Source of the DNA: Candidatus Pelagibacter communis
Lineage (GTDB): Bacteria > Pseudomonadota > Alphaproteobacteria > Pelagibacterales > Pelagibacteraceae
DNA: 64,000 bases
Assembly: GCF_001179925.1 (NCBI RefSeq)
Contig: NZ_CVSF01000068.1
Coordinates: forward strand, 1 to 64,000
Direction: 5' to 3'
The notes under the pieces are model-generated. The model saw only the letters and a program-made list of their open reading frames with translations. It had not been told where the DNA came from and searched no databases. Shown in pieces: positions 10,002-19,107 of the stretch; positions within the stretch are counted from its first letter, which is position 1; each line of letters opens with the position of its first letter. The position numbers and the translations under genes were made by a program.

Positions 10002-11025
10002 TAAAATACCTTTAGACAAATTTATCGATTTTTGTCTTTACGATAAAACTAATGGATATTATATGAAAAAAGATCCATTTGGAAAATCTGGTGATTTTAC
10101 AACATCGCCAAATATTTCAAGGCTATTCTCTGAGATGATAGCAATTTGGACCATCAGTTTTTGGAAAAGCTTAGGTTCTCCTAAAAAATTTAATCTAATT
10201 GAATTAGGAGCAGGCAATGGAGAAATGATGAAAATTATGATTGAGAGTTTTAAAAAATTTCCACCTTTTTTTAAATGTTGCAATATTATTATATATGAAA
10301 AAAGCCCACTATTGATAAAGAAACAAAAAAAAAATATTCATTTTAAAAATATTAAATGGTTAAAAAGTTTAACGGAGTTAAACAAACTCCCAAGTATATT
10401 TTTAGCTAATGAGTTTTTTGATGCGATACCAATAAAACAATTTTTTAAAGAAGGAAATAATTGGTATGAAAAATTGGTCGGAATTTCAGGAAAAAAAAAG
10501 CTAAACTTTTTAAAAAGGAAGATAAATATCAAAAATTTGGATAAAAAATTTAGATTTAAGATTTCATTAAACCAAAATTTTATAGAATTTTCTCCATTAG
10601 GAGTAAAATATTTAAAGAATATTTCAAAAATTGTAAAAAAAAATGAAGGTGGATTACTAATCATAGATTATGGTCATTTTGAAAAAAAGATGAAAGATAC
10701 TTTACAAGCTATTTACAATAAAAAATTTTCAAAAATTTTAGATAATGTTGGAAAATCTGATATAACTTACAATATTAACTTTCACTTAATTGACAAGATT
10801 ATAAAAAATTTTAATTTAGATATAAGTTATACAACTCAAGGAAAATTTTTAATTAATCTAGGGATTTATCAAAGAGCTGAAATTATAAGTAACAATAAAT
10901 CTTTTTATGAAAAGGCAGATATATTTTATAGACTTAAAAGATTAACCGATAACAAAGCGATGGGAGAACTTTTTAAAGTTATGTTAATAAAAAATAAAGA
11001 AAATAAATCTCATACAGGATTTTAA
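9982..11025 (+). CDS. MidA/NDUFAF7-family SAM-dependent methyltransferase
   Basis: A 347-residue class I methyltransferase of the family whose mitochondrial member (NDUFAF7/MidA) methylates an Arg of a complex I subunit during assembly. Visible family features are the N-terminal FIDFCLYDKTNGYYMKKDPFG, a FTTSPNISRLFSEMIA stretch, the SAM-binding loop LIELGAGNGEMM, and LANEFFDAIPIKQF. It overlaps lgt by 20 bases and precedes pgeF by 2 bases; the lgt-methyltransferase-pgeF order is common in Alphaproteobacteria. A role in complex I assembly here is inferred from the mitochondrial homologue. Confidence 0.87.
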   Translation: MKLKKNNKIPLDKFIDFCLYDKTNGYYMKKDPFGKSGDFTTSPNISRLFSEMIAIWTISFWKSLGSPKKFNLIELGAGNGEMMKIMIESFKKFPPFFKCCNIIIYEKSPLLIKKQKKNIHFKNIKWLKSLTELNKLPSIFLANEFFDAIPIKQFFKEGNNWYEKLVGISGKKKLNFLKRKINIKNLDKKFRFKISLNQNFIEFSPLGVKYLKNISKIVKKNEGGLLIIDYGHFEKKMKDTLQAIYNKKFSKILDNVGKSDITYNINFHLIDKIIKNFNLDISYTTQGKFLINLGIYQRAEIISNNKSFYEKADIFYRLKRLTDNKAMGELFKVMLIKNKENKSHTGF

Positions 11026-11027
11026 AA

Positions 11028-11789
11028 TTGTTAAAATCAAAAAAATTATCAAAATTTTCTGATCTCACACATTACTTCTTCAGTAATAAAGGAGGGGTTT
11101 CAAAAGGTATTTATAAAAGCTTAAATTGTGGAATAGGCTCAAAAGATAAAAAAATTAACGTAAAAAAAAATATTAATATTGTTAAATCAAAAATAAGAAC
11201 AAAATCTAGACAAATTTTTTTTGTAAAACAAACGCATAGTAATAAATTTGTGTTTTTAAGCTGCAATTCAATTATAAAAAATAGAAGTGTATCAGCTGAT
11301 GCAATTATTTGTGAAAAGAAAAGAATACCTATTGCTGTTTTGACTGCTGATTGTGTACCAGTTTTAATTTATGATAATTCAAGAAAAATAATTGCTGCGA
11401 TACATGCGGGATGGCGCGGAGCCTATAATGGTATAATAAATAAAGTAATAAGATATATGATTTACAAAAAATGCACTCCTAAGAATATGACTGTTGCAAT
11501 AGGTCCTTGCATATCCAATCAAAACTATGAAGTTAAAAAACCTTTTAGAGATAAATTCTTGAAAAAAGATAGAAATAATATTCAATTTTTTAAAATAAGA
11601 AAAAATAAGATTTATTTTGACTTAGCGAATTATGTAAAAAAACAAGTTAAATTAAACCTTATAAAAAATATAGATCTAATAAATGTTGATACTTTTGACA
11701 TAAAAAATAATTTTTTTAGTGCAAGAAGATCTTTAAAGCTAAATCACAATGATTATGGTAGAAATATATCTTTAATTATGGTTAATTAA
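11028..11789 (+). CDS. pgeF: PgeF/YfiH-family multicopper-like hydrolase (laccase domain)
   Basis: A 253-residue DUF152 protein. Family members act as purine nucleoside phosphorylase/adenosine deaminase and have been linked to peptidoglycan editing. The metal-site motifs are present: [30 protein letters not shown] and [12 protein letters not shown], supplying the conserved His and Cys ligands. The start is a TTG at 11028, two bases after the upstream stop; no better ATG precedes the conserved N-terminal [15 protein letters not shown]. It sits 7 bases before prs. Confidence 0.88.
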   Translation: MLKSKKLSKFSDLTHYFFSNKGGVSKGIYKSLNCGIGSKDKKINVKKNINIVKSKIRTKSRQIFFVKQTHSNKFVFLSCNSIIKNRSVSADAIICEKKRIPIAVLTADCVPVLIYDNSRKIIAAIHAGWRGAYNGIINKVIRYMIYKKCTPKNMTVAIGPCISNQNYEVKKPFRDKFLKKDRNNIQFFKIRKNKIYFDLANYVKKQVKLNLIKNIDLINVDTFDIKNNFFSARRSLKLNHNDYGRNISLIMVN

Positions 11790-11796
11790 ATTTTTA

Positions 11797-12730
11797 ATGA
11801 AATTATTATCAGGAAATAGCAATAAACCTCTTAGCAAAAGTATAGCAAAATATTTAAAGTCTAAACTTGTTAATTCAAGTATAAGAAAATTTTCGGATGG
11901 AGAAATTTATATTGAAATTAATGAAAATATTAGAGGAAACAGCATTTTTATTATTCAGTCAGTTTCCTCTCCTGCGAACGACAATTTAATGGAATTGCTG
12001 CTTTGTATAGATGCACTTAAAAGGTCATCTGCTAAAAATATTACAGCGGTAATACCTTATTTTGGTTATGCTAGGCAAGATAGAAAGGTTGTTCCAAGAA
12101 CTTCTATCTCAGCTAAATTAGTTTCTAACTTAATAACAAAAGCTGGAGCGGATAGAATTGTTACGGTCGATTTGCATGCAGGACAGATTCAAGGATTTTT
12201 TTGACATTCCAGTTGATAACCTTTTTTCAACACCAATATTTGCGAGACATATTAAAAAGAAAATAAAAAGTAAAAATATTATTTGTGTAGCACCTGATGT
12301 TGGTGGAACTGAAAGAGCGAGAGCTTTGGGTAAGTTATTAAATGTTGGTTTAGCAATTGTAGATAAGAGAAGACCAAAGCCAGGAAAATCCCAAGTTATG
12401 AATGTCATTGGAAATGTAAAAGATAAAACATGTGTAATTGTAGATGACATAATTGATTCTGGTGGGACAATAACTAATGCTGCTAGAGCTTTAAAAGACA
12501 GAGGTGCAAAAGAAGTTTATGTTTATATAACACATGGTGTTCTAAGTGGAGAAGCGGTTAAAAAAATTAAAAATTCTGTGATAAAAAATTTAGTTATCAC
12601 CAACACAATAGATAACGTGGTAAAAGTTAAAAAAGCTAAAAACATTGAAGTTTTATCAATTTCTAGCTTAATGGGTGAAGCTATTAAAAGGATTTCAAAC
12701 TCTACTTCTGTATCTGATTTATTTAAATAA
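11797..12730 (+). CDS. prs: Ribose-phosphate pyrophosphokinase, interrupted by a one-base frameshift
   Basis: Makes PRPP from ribose 5-phosphate and ATP for purine, pyrimidine, His, Trp and NAD synthesis. The first frame (11797-12204, 135 codons) covers [21 protein letters not shown] and [13 protein letters not shown] and then meets TGA. The second frame resumes from 12203 with [13 protein letters not shown], the DVGGTERAR loop and the PRPP motif [12 protein letters not shown], ending at 12730. Joined after the second Phe codon, the two give a 310-residue product of canonical length with no missing residue. The break is one extra T in a run of seven (12196-12202). Because the gene is normally essential and otherwise perfect, I treat this as one gene with a sequencing error, a recent lesion or a recoding site, not as two genes. 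Confidence 0.9.
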
Positions 12731-12749
12731 TTACCTTGAGTTATTTTAA

Positions 12750-12772
12750 AACATGGGCTAAAAACCTGTGTT
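12750..12772 (+). promoter_or_regulatory. Hairpin immediately before rplY: leader element or prs terminator
   Basis: AACATGGG (12750-12757) can pair with CCTGTGTT (12765-12772) as an 8-bp stem with two G-U pairs around a 7-base loop. A short T run follows, and the rplY ATG starts 3 bases later. It could be a weak terminator for prs or a leader that masks the rplY start. Autogenous control of rplY is known in gammaproteobacteria; it is inferred here from position only. Confidence 0.45.
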
Positions 12773-12775
12773 TTT

Positions 12776-13519
12776 ATGATTTCATTAAATGCTACTACCA
12801 GAGACAATAAAACAAGAGGTCAGCTCAGCGCTATAAGAGATAGTGGAAATGTACCTGCGATAGTCTATGGAGGCAAAGAAAAGAATGAAAAAATTTCTAT
12901 TTCAACGAAACTACTTAAATTAACAATAGAAAAAGAAAACTTTTTATCAAACATAGTTACTTTATCTGTAGATGGCAAAAATCAAAACGTATTACCTAGA
13001 GAGGTTGTCTATGACGTTGTGACAGATGAACCAATTCATGTAGATTTTTTAAGAGTCGTTCCAGGAGTGAAAATAAGAATTGAAGTTCCTGTTGAATTTA
13101 TTAATCATGAAAAATCGCCAGGTCTTAAAAGAGGTGGTGTACTTAATATTGTAAGAAGAAAAGTTGAGCTTAAATGTCCTAGCGAAAAAATACCTGAAAA
13201 ATTAACTTTAGATCTTGATGGAATTGATATTGGTGAAAGTTTTAAAATTTCATCAGTTAAACTTGAAAATGATGTTGTTCCAACTATTCAAGGTAGAGAT
13301 TTCGTTATTGCTACCTTAGCAGCACCAACGGTTATGAAAGAACCAGAAAAACCTGCTGAAGCTGAAGAAGGAGAAGGTGCTGAAGCAGCTGAAGGTGCTG
13401 AAACAGCAGCTGCAGATGGAGAGAAGTCAGCAGCTGAGAGTGATAAAAAAGAAGGTGATAAAAAAGAAGGTGACGATAAAAAGCCTGCTGATAAAAAACC
13501 ACCTGAAACAAAAAAATAA
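12776..13519 (+). CDS. rplY: 50S ribosomal protein L25 (Ctc/TL5 form)
   Basis: 5S rRNA-binding ribosomal protein. Residues 1-90 form the L25 domain (GQLSAIRDSGNVPAIVYGG), and about 90-190 form the beta-rich TL5/Ctc C-terminal domain (VDFLRVVPGVKIRIEVPVEF). Beyond about residue 185 comes a low-complexity tail, first Glu/Ala-rich then Lys/Asp/Pro-rich, with tandem DKKEG units. Such tails occur in alphaproteobacterial L25 but vary in length. The rplY-pth-ychF order that follows is widespread. Its translation start sits directly behind a hairpin. Confidence 0.95.
   Translation: MISLNATTRDNKTRGQLSAIRDSGNVPAIVYGGKEKNEKISISTKLLKLTIEKENFLSNIVTLSVDGKNQNVLPREVVYDVVTDEPIHVDFLRVVPGVKIRIEVPVEFINHEKSPGLKRGGVLNIVRRKVELKCPSEKIPEKLTLDLDGIDIGESFKISSVKLENDVVPTIQGRDFVIATLAAPTVMKEPEKPAEAEEGEGAEAAEGAETAAADGEKSAAESDKKEGDKKEGDDKKPADKKPPETKK
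13442..13471 (+). repeat. 15-bp tandem repeat in the rplY tail
   Basis: Two identical 15-bp units (GATAAAAAAGAAGGT) stand head to tail and encode DKKEG twice. A degenerate third copy follows. This is the only direct tandem repeat I noticed in the window, and it explains how the L25 tail could change length by replication slippage. Confidence 0.85.
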
Positions 13520-13553
13520 TCAATTAAACAGAAATTTAAATTCCAATTAATTT

Positions 13554-14114
13554 ATGCTTTTATTTGTAGGTCTTGGAAATCCAACACCAGACAGTGAGAA
13601 CAATCGACATAATGTCGGTTTCAAAATTATAGATGCAATAAATAAAAAATTTAGTTTATCAAAACAAAAACCAAAGTTTAAGGGTTTACTTACAACTGGT
13701 AATATTGAAGGTGAAAAAATTTATGCTATTAAACCTTTAACATTCATGAATAACTCAGGAATCTGTATTAGAGAATTATTAGAATATTTTAAGTTTGATG
13801 CTGAGAATGTAATTGTATTTCATGATGATCTCGATGTTGAGTTTGGAAAAATAAAAGCAAAATTTGGGGGATCCAGTGCAGGACACAATGGAATTGCTTC
13901 TATTGATAAATTCATTGGAAAAGATTATTCAAGGGTGAGAATTGGAATTGGAAAACCAAAAACTCCCATTAAGGTGGAAGATTATGTTTTGCAAAATTTT
14001 GATGAAGAGGAACTTAATGGTATTGATAAAATTTCTAACAACATCACAGAGTCTATCGGTGACCTTGTAAATAAAAAATTGGATTTATTTTCAAGCACCG
14101 TAAATAATAAATAA
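13554..14114 (+). CDS. pth: Peptidyl-tRNA hydrolase
   Basis: Releases tRNA from prematurely dropped peptidyl-tRNA. The 186-residue protein begins directly with the first beta strand (LLFVGLGNP) and has the catalytic His19 in NNRHNVGF, KPLTFMNNSG, the VFHDDLDV Asp, and the GGSSAGHNGIASI signature. Length is normal. Its TAA stop shares its last base with the ychF ATG (TAATG), so pth and ychF are likely translationally coupled, as in many bacteria. Confidence 0.96.
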   Translation: MLLFVGLGNPTPDSENNRHNVGFKIIDAINKKFSLSKQKPKFKGLLTTGNIEGEKIYAIKPLTFMNNSGICIRELLEYFKFDAENVIVFHDDLDVEFGKIKAKFGGSSAGHNGIASIDKFIGKDYSRVRIGIGKPKTPIKVEDYVLQNFDEEELNGIDKISNNITESIGDLVNKKLDLFSSTVNNK

Positions 14115-15187
14115 TGAGTTTTAAGTGTGGTATAGTAGGTTTGCCTAACGTTGGCAAGTCAACACTCTTCAATGCTTTAACTAATTCAAGTAAAGCTCAA
14201 GCAGCAAATTTTCCGTTTTGTACAATTGATCCTAATGTTGGCATAGTACCTGTACCTGATGAAAGGTTAAATAATCTCGCAGAAATTTCCAAATCAAAAA
14301 AAATAATTAATACAACTATATCTTTTGTAGATATTGCTGGATTAGTAAAGGGCGCATCAAAAGGAGAAGGGTTAGGAAATAAATTTTTATCACATATAAG
14401 AGAAGTAGATGCAATCATTCATATGATTAGATGCTTTGACTCTAGTGATATTCAAAATGTAAACTCTACAGTTGATCCAGTAAGAGATCTTGAGATTATA
14501 GAAACAGAAATGCTACTGGCAGATCTTGAGTCTATTCAAAAAAGATTACAGAAAAGTAATAAAAAAAACATTGAGGAGGTGCAAGTAAAAATTCTCGAAT
14601 TTGCTTTAAATTATATAAATAGTAATAAAGATATTTCCAATCTAAAGAATGAATTTGATAAAAAACAGTTACAACAAAGTGGATTATTATCTGTAAAACC
14701 AAAAATATATGTTTGTAATGTGGATGAACAAAGTGTTCAAACTGGAAATAATTATACAAAAAAATTCTTAGATCAATACGGACAAGAATACACCCTAATA
14801 GTTTCTGCCGATATAGAAAATCAAATTAATGAACTAAATAATAATGAAAAAAAAAATTATATGGAAATGATCGGACTTAAAGAAACCGGATTGAATTTAT
14901 TAATACAAAAAGGTTACAAAATTTTAGAGTTAGAAACTTATTTTACATCAGGGCCTGAGGAAACTAGAGCGTGGACTATTCAAAAAAATTGTACTGCTCC
15001 AAAAGCAGCTGGAGAAATTCATAGTGATTTTGAAAAAGGTTTTATTAGAGCTGAAACAGTTTCCTATGATGATTTTATTGCTAATGAAGGTTGGTCGAAC
15101 TCTAAAACAAATGGTAAAATGAGACTAGAGGGTAAAGAATATATTGTTAAAGATGGAGATGTTTTAAACTTCCGTTTCAATACGTGA
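14114..15187 (+). CDS. ychF: Ribosome-binding ATPase YchF (OLA1/Obg-like)
   Basis: An Obg-family P-loop NTPase that prefers ATP and binds ribosomes. The 357-residue protein shows G1 GLPNVGKST (residues 9-17), switch region ANFPFCTIDPNVG, G3 DIAGLVKGASKGEGLG, and a C-terminal TGS domain (ETRAWTIQKNCTAPKAAGEIHSDFEKG region). The G4 position reads NVDE instead of NKxD, the usual change in this ATP-preferring family. The last 24 bases overlap the end of the opposing cytochrome c1 gene. Confidence 0.96.
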   Translation: MSFKCGIVGLPNVGKSTLFNALTNSSKAQAANFPFCTIDPNVGIVPVPDERLNNLAEISKSKKIINTTISFVDIAGLVKGASKGEGLGNKFLSHIREVDAIIHMIRCFDSSDIQNVNSTVDPVRDLEIIETEMLLADLESIQKRLQKSNKKNIEEVQVKILEFALNYINSNKDISNLKNEFDKKQLQQSGLLSVKPKIYVCNVDEQSVQTGNNYTKKFLDQYGQEYTLIVSADIENQINELNNNEKKNYMEMIGLKETGLNLLIQKGYKILELETYFTSGPEETRAWTIQKNCTAPKAAGEIHSDFEKGFIRAETVSYDDFIANEGWSNSKTNGKMRLEGKEYIVKDGDVLNFRFNT

Positions 15188-15943
15188 CCAAATTCTTTTC
15201 ATACTAAAATAAACCAATATTGTGAGAATTATTAAGTACAAGATTGCTTTAAAACCCATCTGGTGTCTTGACTCTAGATGAGGTTCTGCTGCCCACATCA
15301 AAAAAGTTGTCACATCTTTAGACATTTGTTCAACTGTTGAATTTGTACCATCAGCATATTCAACTAGTCCATTAGATAATTGATTGGCCATTTTAATTTT
15401 ATTTCCATACATATATTTATTATAATAAACTCCCTCATCCAGAACTATACCAGCGGGTGGATCTTCATAACCTTGAAGTAAAGAATATATATAATCTACT
15501 CCACCACCTCGTGCTTTTACTAAGACTGACATATCAGGAGGGTATGCCCCACCGTTTGCAGCTTGAGCAGCTTTAACATTTTCATAAGGCATAACGAATT
15601 TATCTGATAATTTTCCAGGTCTAGTAAACATTTCACCATCTGCATTTGGTCCATCTATTACCTCAAATGATGCAGCAATTGCTTTTGCTTGGGCTTCTGT
15701 GAATTCAGGTCCGCCTTTCTCAGCTAAATTTCTATAACTTAAATATTTCATTGAATGACAGGATGAACATACTTCGGTATATACTTGGTATCCTCTTTGA
15801 AGTGCACCTCGATCAAATTTGCCGAAAAGACCTTTAAAACTCCAATCCGTTTTCAAATACTCAACTTTTTCAGCTGCATTAGTATTGGTTTGAGACCCGA
15901 TAACGATTGTTAAGATTATTAATATTCTAAAAAAGTTTTTCAC
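15164..15943 (-). CDS. petC: Cytochrome c1 of the bc1 complex
   Basis: Membrane-anchored c-type cytochrome passing electrons from the Rieske centre to cytochrome c. The 259-residue precursor has a Sec signal peptide (residues 1-24, cleaving near NAAEK), the heme site CSSCH (Cys59, Cys62, His63), a probable axial Met in the YPPDMSVL region, and one C-terminal transmembrane anchor ([18 protein letters not shown]). It overlaps petB by 4 bases and completes petA-petB-petC. It does not show the cytochrome b-c1 fusion found in some relatives. Confidence 0.96.
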   Translation of the reverse strand: MKNFFRILIILTIVIGSQTNTNAAEKVEYLKTDWSFKGLFGKFDRGALQRGYQVYTEVCSSCHSMKYLSYRNLAEKGGPEFTEAQAKAIAASFEVIDGPNADGEMFTRPGKLSDKFVMPYENVKAAQAANGGAYPPDMSVLVKARGGGVDYIYSLLQGYEDPPAGIVLDEGVYYNKYMYGNKIKMANQLSNGLVEYADGTNSTVEQMSKDVTTFLMWAAEPHLESRHQMGFKAILYLIILTILVYFSMKRIWSRIETEV

Positions 15944-17205
15944 TTATGTTTTGATCTTTCTTTCATTTTCGCTGGAGCAAGACTTGGCGATCCACCTAAC
16001 ACAGGTTCAGTAATACTTAAAGGAATAGGCAGAGTTTTTTCTTTATATCCTAAGACTGGCAATATAACTAGAAAATGTAAAAAGTAATAAGCCGTAGCTA
16101 CTCTAGCTATCAACAAATATAATCCCTCTGCAGGCATTGCACCCACATAGCCCAAAATCAAAACATCGGCAACTAAGATCCAATAAAACTGTCTATATAA
16201 AGGTCTGAATACCGCTGATCTAATTTTTGAGGTATCTAGCCAAGGGAGAGCAGCTAAAATAAAAATAGCCGACAACATAGCTACCACTCCCAAAAGCTTA
16301 TCCGGAACTGATCTTAAAATTGCATAAAAAGGTAACAAGTACCACTCAGGAACAATATGTGCAGGTGTCACTAACGGATCAGCTTCAATATAATTATCTG
16401 CATGACCTAATATATTTGGAGTGTAAAATACAAAAAACGCAAAAACAATCATAAACATTAATAAAGCAAAACCATCTTTAATCACAATATAAGGATGAAA
16501 TGGTACTGTATCTTTAGATGGTTTTTTTATATCAATACCCACTGGGTTATTATTTCCTGGAACATGTAATGCCCAAATATGAAGAACGACTAAACCTAAA
16601 ATTAAAAATGGTATTAAATAATGAAGTGTAAAAAATCTTGTTAAAGTTGGATTGTCTACGGAATAACCGCCCCATAACCAAGTTACAATTCCTTCTCCAA
16701 CTAAAGGTATCGCACTAAACAAATTTGTTATCACAGTTGCTCCCCAGAAACTCATTTGTCCCCAAGGTAGTACATACCCCATAAATGCAGCTGCCATCAT
16801 TAATAGATATATTATAATACCTATTATCCAAATTACTTCTCTTGGGGCTTTGTAGGAGCCATAGAATAAAGATCTAAATATATGGATATAAACTGCTAAA
16901 AAAAACATAGATGCTCCATTAGCGTGAATGTATCTAATTAACCATCCATAATTAACATCTCTCATTATGTGCTCTACACTATCAAAAGCCATATCGGCAT
17001 GAGCAATGTAGTGCATTGCCAACACTAGGCCTGTTACAATTTGAGTTATTAAACAGAAAGTTAAAATGCCTCCAAATGTCCACCAATAATTCAGATTTTT
17101 TGGAGTAGGATAATCTGTTAAGTGATTAGCTAAAGTTAATAAAGGTAAACGATCGTTAAACCATTTTCCAACTCTAGACTTGGGTGTATATTCTTGATCA
17201 CTCAT
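15940..17205 (-). CDS. petB: Cytochrome b of the bc1 complex
   Basis: Quinol-oxidising, diheme membrane subunit. The 421 residues form eight hydrophobic helices of the full-length mitochondrial/alphaproteobacterial type, not split as b6 plus subunit IV. Landmarks are the paired heme-ligand His residues in helices two and four ([33 protein letters not shown]) and the quinol-site PEW motif ([13 protein letters not shown]). It begins 6 bases after petA and overlaps petC. Confidence 0.97.
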   Translation of the reverse strand: MSDQEYTPKSRVGKWFNDRLPLLTLANHLTDYPTPKNLNYWWTFGGILTFCLITQIVTGLVLAMHYIAHADMAFDSVEHIMRDVNYGWLIRYIHANGASMFFLAVYIHIFRSLFYGSYKAPREVIWIIGIIIYLLMMAAAFMGYVLPWGQMSFWGATVITNLFSAIPLVGEGIVTWLWGGYSVDNPTLTRFFTLHYLIPFLILGLVVLHIWALHVPGNNNPVGIDIKKPSKDTVPFHPYIVIKDGFALLMFMIVFAFFVFYTPNILGHADNYIEADPLVTPAHIVPEWYLLPFYAILRSVPDKLLGVVAMLSAIFILAALPWLDTSKIRSAVFRPLYRQFYWILVADVLILGYVGAMPAEGLYLLIARVATAYYFLHFLVILPVLGYKEKTLPIPLSITEPVLGGSPSLAPAKMKERSKHK

Positions 17206-17211
17206 AAAAGT

Positions 17212-17721
17212 TTATCCAATCTTAATCGTATTAGAATTGACAAATTCGTATTTTGGAATTTCCATATTTGTTGGGGCTGGACCTTTTCTGATTCTTCCTG
17301 AAGTATCATAATGTGACCCATGACATGGACAAAACCAACCATTGTAATCTCCTTTCTGGTCTAATGGGACACAGCCTAAATGAGTACACACACCTAGCAT
17401 AACCAGCCATTCGGGATCTTTAGCTCGATCTTCGTCTTTTTGAGGATCTTTCAAATCTTCTAACTTTACAGATTTAGCTTCTGCTATTTCCTCTTGGGTT
17501 CTTCTTCTGATAAAAACCGGTTTTCCTCTCCATAATACAGTTATAGTTTTACCCGGGTTTACTTCACTCACATCTACTTCGGTACTAGCTAATGCTTTAA
17601 CGGATGCATCTGGATTCATTTGATCAATCATTGGCCAAATCGTTGCACCCACTCCTACCGCTCCTACAGCGTAAGTAGCTGTGAATAAGAAATCTCTTCT
17701 ATTGGTTTTTTTTTCTGACAT
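17212..17721 (-). CDS. petA: Rieske iron-sulfur subunit of the bc1 complex
   Basis: 2Fe-2S subunit that takes an electron from ubiquinol. The 169-residue protein has a twin-arginine signal (NRRDFLF) with an uncleaved anchor helix, then Rieske box 1 CTHLGC (Cys112, His114, disulfide Cys117) and box 2 CPCHGSHYD (Cys131, Cys133, His134). It is first in the petABC operon and divergent from trmL-hemF-greA across 93 AT-rich bases that must hold both promoters. Confidence 0.97.
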   Translation of the reverse strand: MSEKKTNRRDFLFTATYAVGAVGVGATIWPMIDQMNPDASVKALASTEVDVSEVNPGKTITVLWRGKPVFIRRRTQEEIAEAKSVKLEDLKDPQKDEDRAKDPEWLVMLGVCTHLGCVPLDQKGDYNGWFCPCHGSHYDTSGRIRKGPAPTNMEIPKYEFVNSNTIKIG

Positions 17722-17780
17722 TAAATATTTTAATTAAATATACTCAATATTGATTTTTTCTACTTAAATATATGATTTCA

Positions 17781-17786
17781 TATAAT
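17781..17786 (+). promoter_or_regulatory. Candidate -10 box for trmL-hemF-greA
   Basis: An exact TATAAT lies 28 bases before the trmL ATG in the petA/trmL divergent spacer. The start point would fall at about 17793, inside the 14-bp palindrome that follows. No convincing -35 is seen. Assigned by consensus only. Confidence 0.4.
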
Positions 17787-17792
17787 ATAAAA

Positions 17793-17806
17793 TAGTAAAT
17801 TTACTA
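17793..17806. promoter_or_regulatory. Perfect 14-bp palindrome upstream of trmL
   Basis: TAGTAAATTTACTA is its own reverse complement. It lies between a TATAAT and the trmL start, where a dimeric repressor would block transcription. The binding protein is unknown. It could influence trmL-hemF-greA and, through the shared spacer, petABC. Confidence 0.45.
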
Positions 17807-17814
17807 CTGAAAGA

Positions 17815-18288
17815 ATGACACAGAATTCAACAAATCATGGGCCTAAAATTGCGTTATTTGAACCAGATATTCCACAAAATACAGCTGCAATAATTAGAAC
17901 ATGTGCCTGTCTTGGGGCAAAACTTGAAATAATTGAGCCTTGCGGATTCTTATTGTCTGATAAAAGATTTAAGAGAGTCGTCATGGATTATATGAACGAA
18001 AAAGATATTAATTTTTATAAAAATGCTGATATTTTTTTTAATTCAAAAAAAAACAATAGAATAATACTTATGACTACTAAAGCCTCAATTTCTTACACAA
18101 AATTTAAATTTGAGAAAAATGATACAATCTTATTTGGTCGTGAAACTGCTGGTGTTCCAGAAAAAGTACATAAATTATTAGATAATAAACTTAAAATACC
18201 AATGAAAAATAACAAACGTTCGCTAAATTTAGCATCATCTGTTGCAATTATTTTATCTGAATGCTTAAAACAAACAATATGGACTTAA
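17815..18288 (+). CDS. trmL: tRNA (cytidine(34)-2'-O)-methyltransferase TrmL
   Basis: SPOUT-fold enzyme that methylates the wobble ribose of tRNA-Leu. The 157-residue protein shows the N-terminal ALFEPDIPQNTAAIIRTC, CLGAKLEIIEPCGF, LFGRETAGVPE and the C-terminal knot segment RSLNLASSVAIILSE. Length is typical. It is the first gene of a plus-strand set with hemF and greA and overlaps hemF by about 10 bases. Confidence 0.93.
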   Translation: MTQNSTNHGPKIALFEPDIPQNTAAIIRTCACLGAKLEIIEPCGFLLSDKRFKRVVMDYMNEKDINFYKNADIFFNSKKNNRIILMTTKASISYTKFKFEKNDTILFGRETAGVPEKVHKLLDNKLKIPMKNNKRSLNLASSVAIILSECLKQTIWT

Positions 18289-19106
18289 ATATTAAAAAAG
18301 ATTTAGTAAGCAATTGGTTCAAGCTTCTTCAAAATGCTATTTGTAATGACATTATCAGTTTAGAAAATAGTAGAGTGAAGTTTACCACTACTGCTTGGAA
18401 AAAAAATCAAATTAAAGATGAAGGGGGAGGTGAATATAGAATACTTAAAAATGGAATAGTGTTTGATAAGGTAGGTGTAAATTTTTCAGAAGTTTATGGA
18501 AAATTTCCTAAAAAATTTCAAGATAATATATATGGTGCAAGTGAAGATCCAAGATTTTGGGCATCAGGAATATCAGTTGTTATGCATATGAAAAATCCTT
18601 TGATTCCTGCTATGCACTTTAATACACGGTTCATATCGACTACAAAGGAATGGTTTGGGGGTGGAATGGATGTAACACCATCGAAAAAAGATGATTTAGA
18701 AAAAAAATATATTCATGAAACTTTAAAGAAAATGTGTGATCAGCACGATAAAAATTACTATAGAAAATATAAAAAATGGTGTGATGAATATTTTTATTTA
18801 TCTCATAGAAAAGAAGCAAGAGGAATTGGAGGGATTTTTTTTGATTATAAAAAAAATAATTTTGAAAAAGATTTCAAGTTCATTAGAGATGTGGGTATTA
18901 CTTTTCAATATTTATTTAATAAGATAATTAGAAATAAAAGAAAAAGGAAATGGACAATTAATGATAAAGAAAAACAGTTTATTAAAAGAGGCAGATATAC
19001 GGAATTCAATTTGTTGTACGACAGAGGAACTAAATTTGGATTGCAAACTGGTGGAAATGTAGAAGGTATTTTAATGTCCCTGCCTCCTCTAGCAAAATGG
19101 ATGTAA
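18279..19106 (+). CDS. hemF: Oxygen-dependent coproporphyrinogen III oxidase
   Basis: Decarboxylates coproporphyrinogen III to protoporphyrinogen IX using O2, a late heme step. The 275-residue protein has the [22 protein letters not shown]-terminal block in part ([15 protein letters not shown]), [27 protein letters not shown], and the C-terminal [16 protein letters not shown] prefer the ATG at 18279; another in-frame ATG is at 18261. It is divergent from petABC, which consumes heme. No oxygen-independent HemN is visible in the window. Confidence 0.95.
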   Translation: MDLNIKKDLVSNWFKLLQNAICNDIISLENSRVKFTTTAWKKNQIKDEGGGEYRILKNGIVFDKVGVNFSEVYGKFPKKFQDNIYGASEDPRFWASGISVVMHMKNPLIPAMHFNTRFISTTKEWFGGGMDVTPSKKDDLEKKYIHETLKKMCDQHDKNYYRKYKKWCDEYFYLSHRKEARGIGGIFFDYKKNNFEKDFKFIRDVGITFQYLFNKIIRNKRKRKWTINDKEKQFIKRGRYTEFNLLYDRGTKFGLQTGGNVEGILMSLPPLAKWM

Positions 19107-19107
19107 G

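Noticed and set aside
12158-12730. A separate gene for the second half of prs, starting upstream of the frameshift
   Set aside because: The conserved Prs sequence continues exactly across the T7 run, and the residues before 12203 in that frame are only an out-of-frame reading of the first half.
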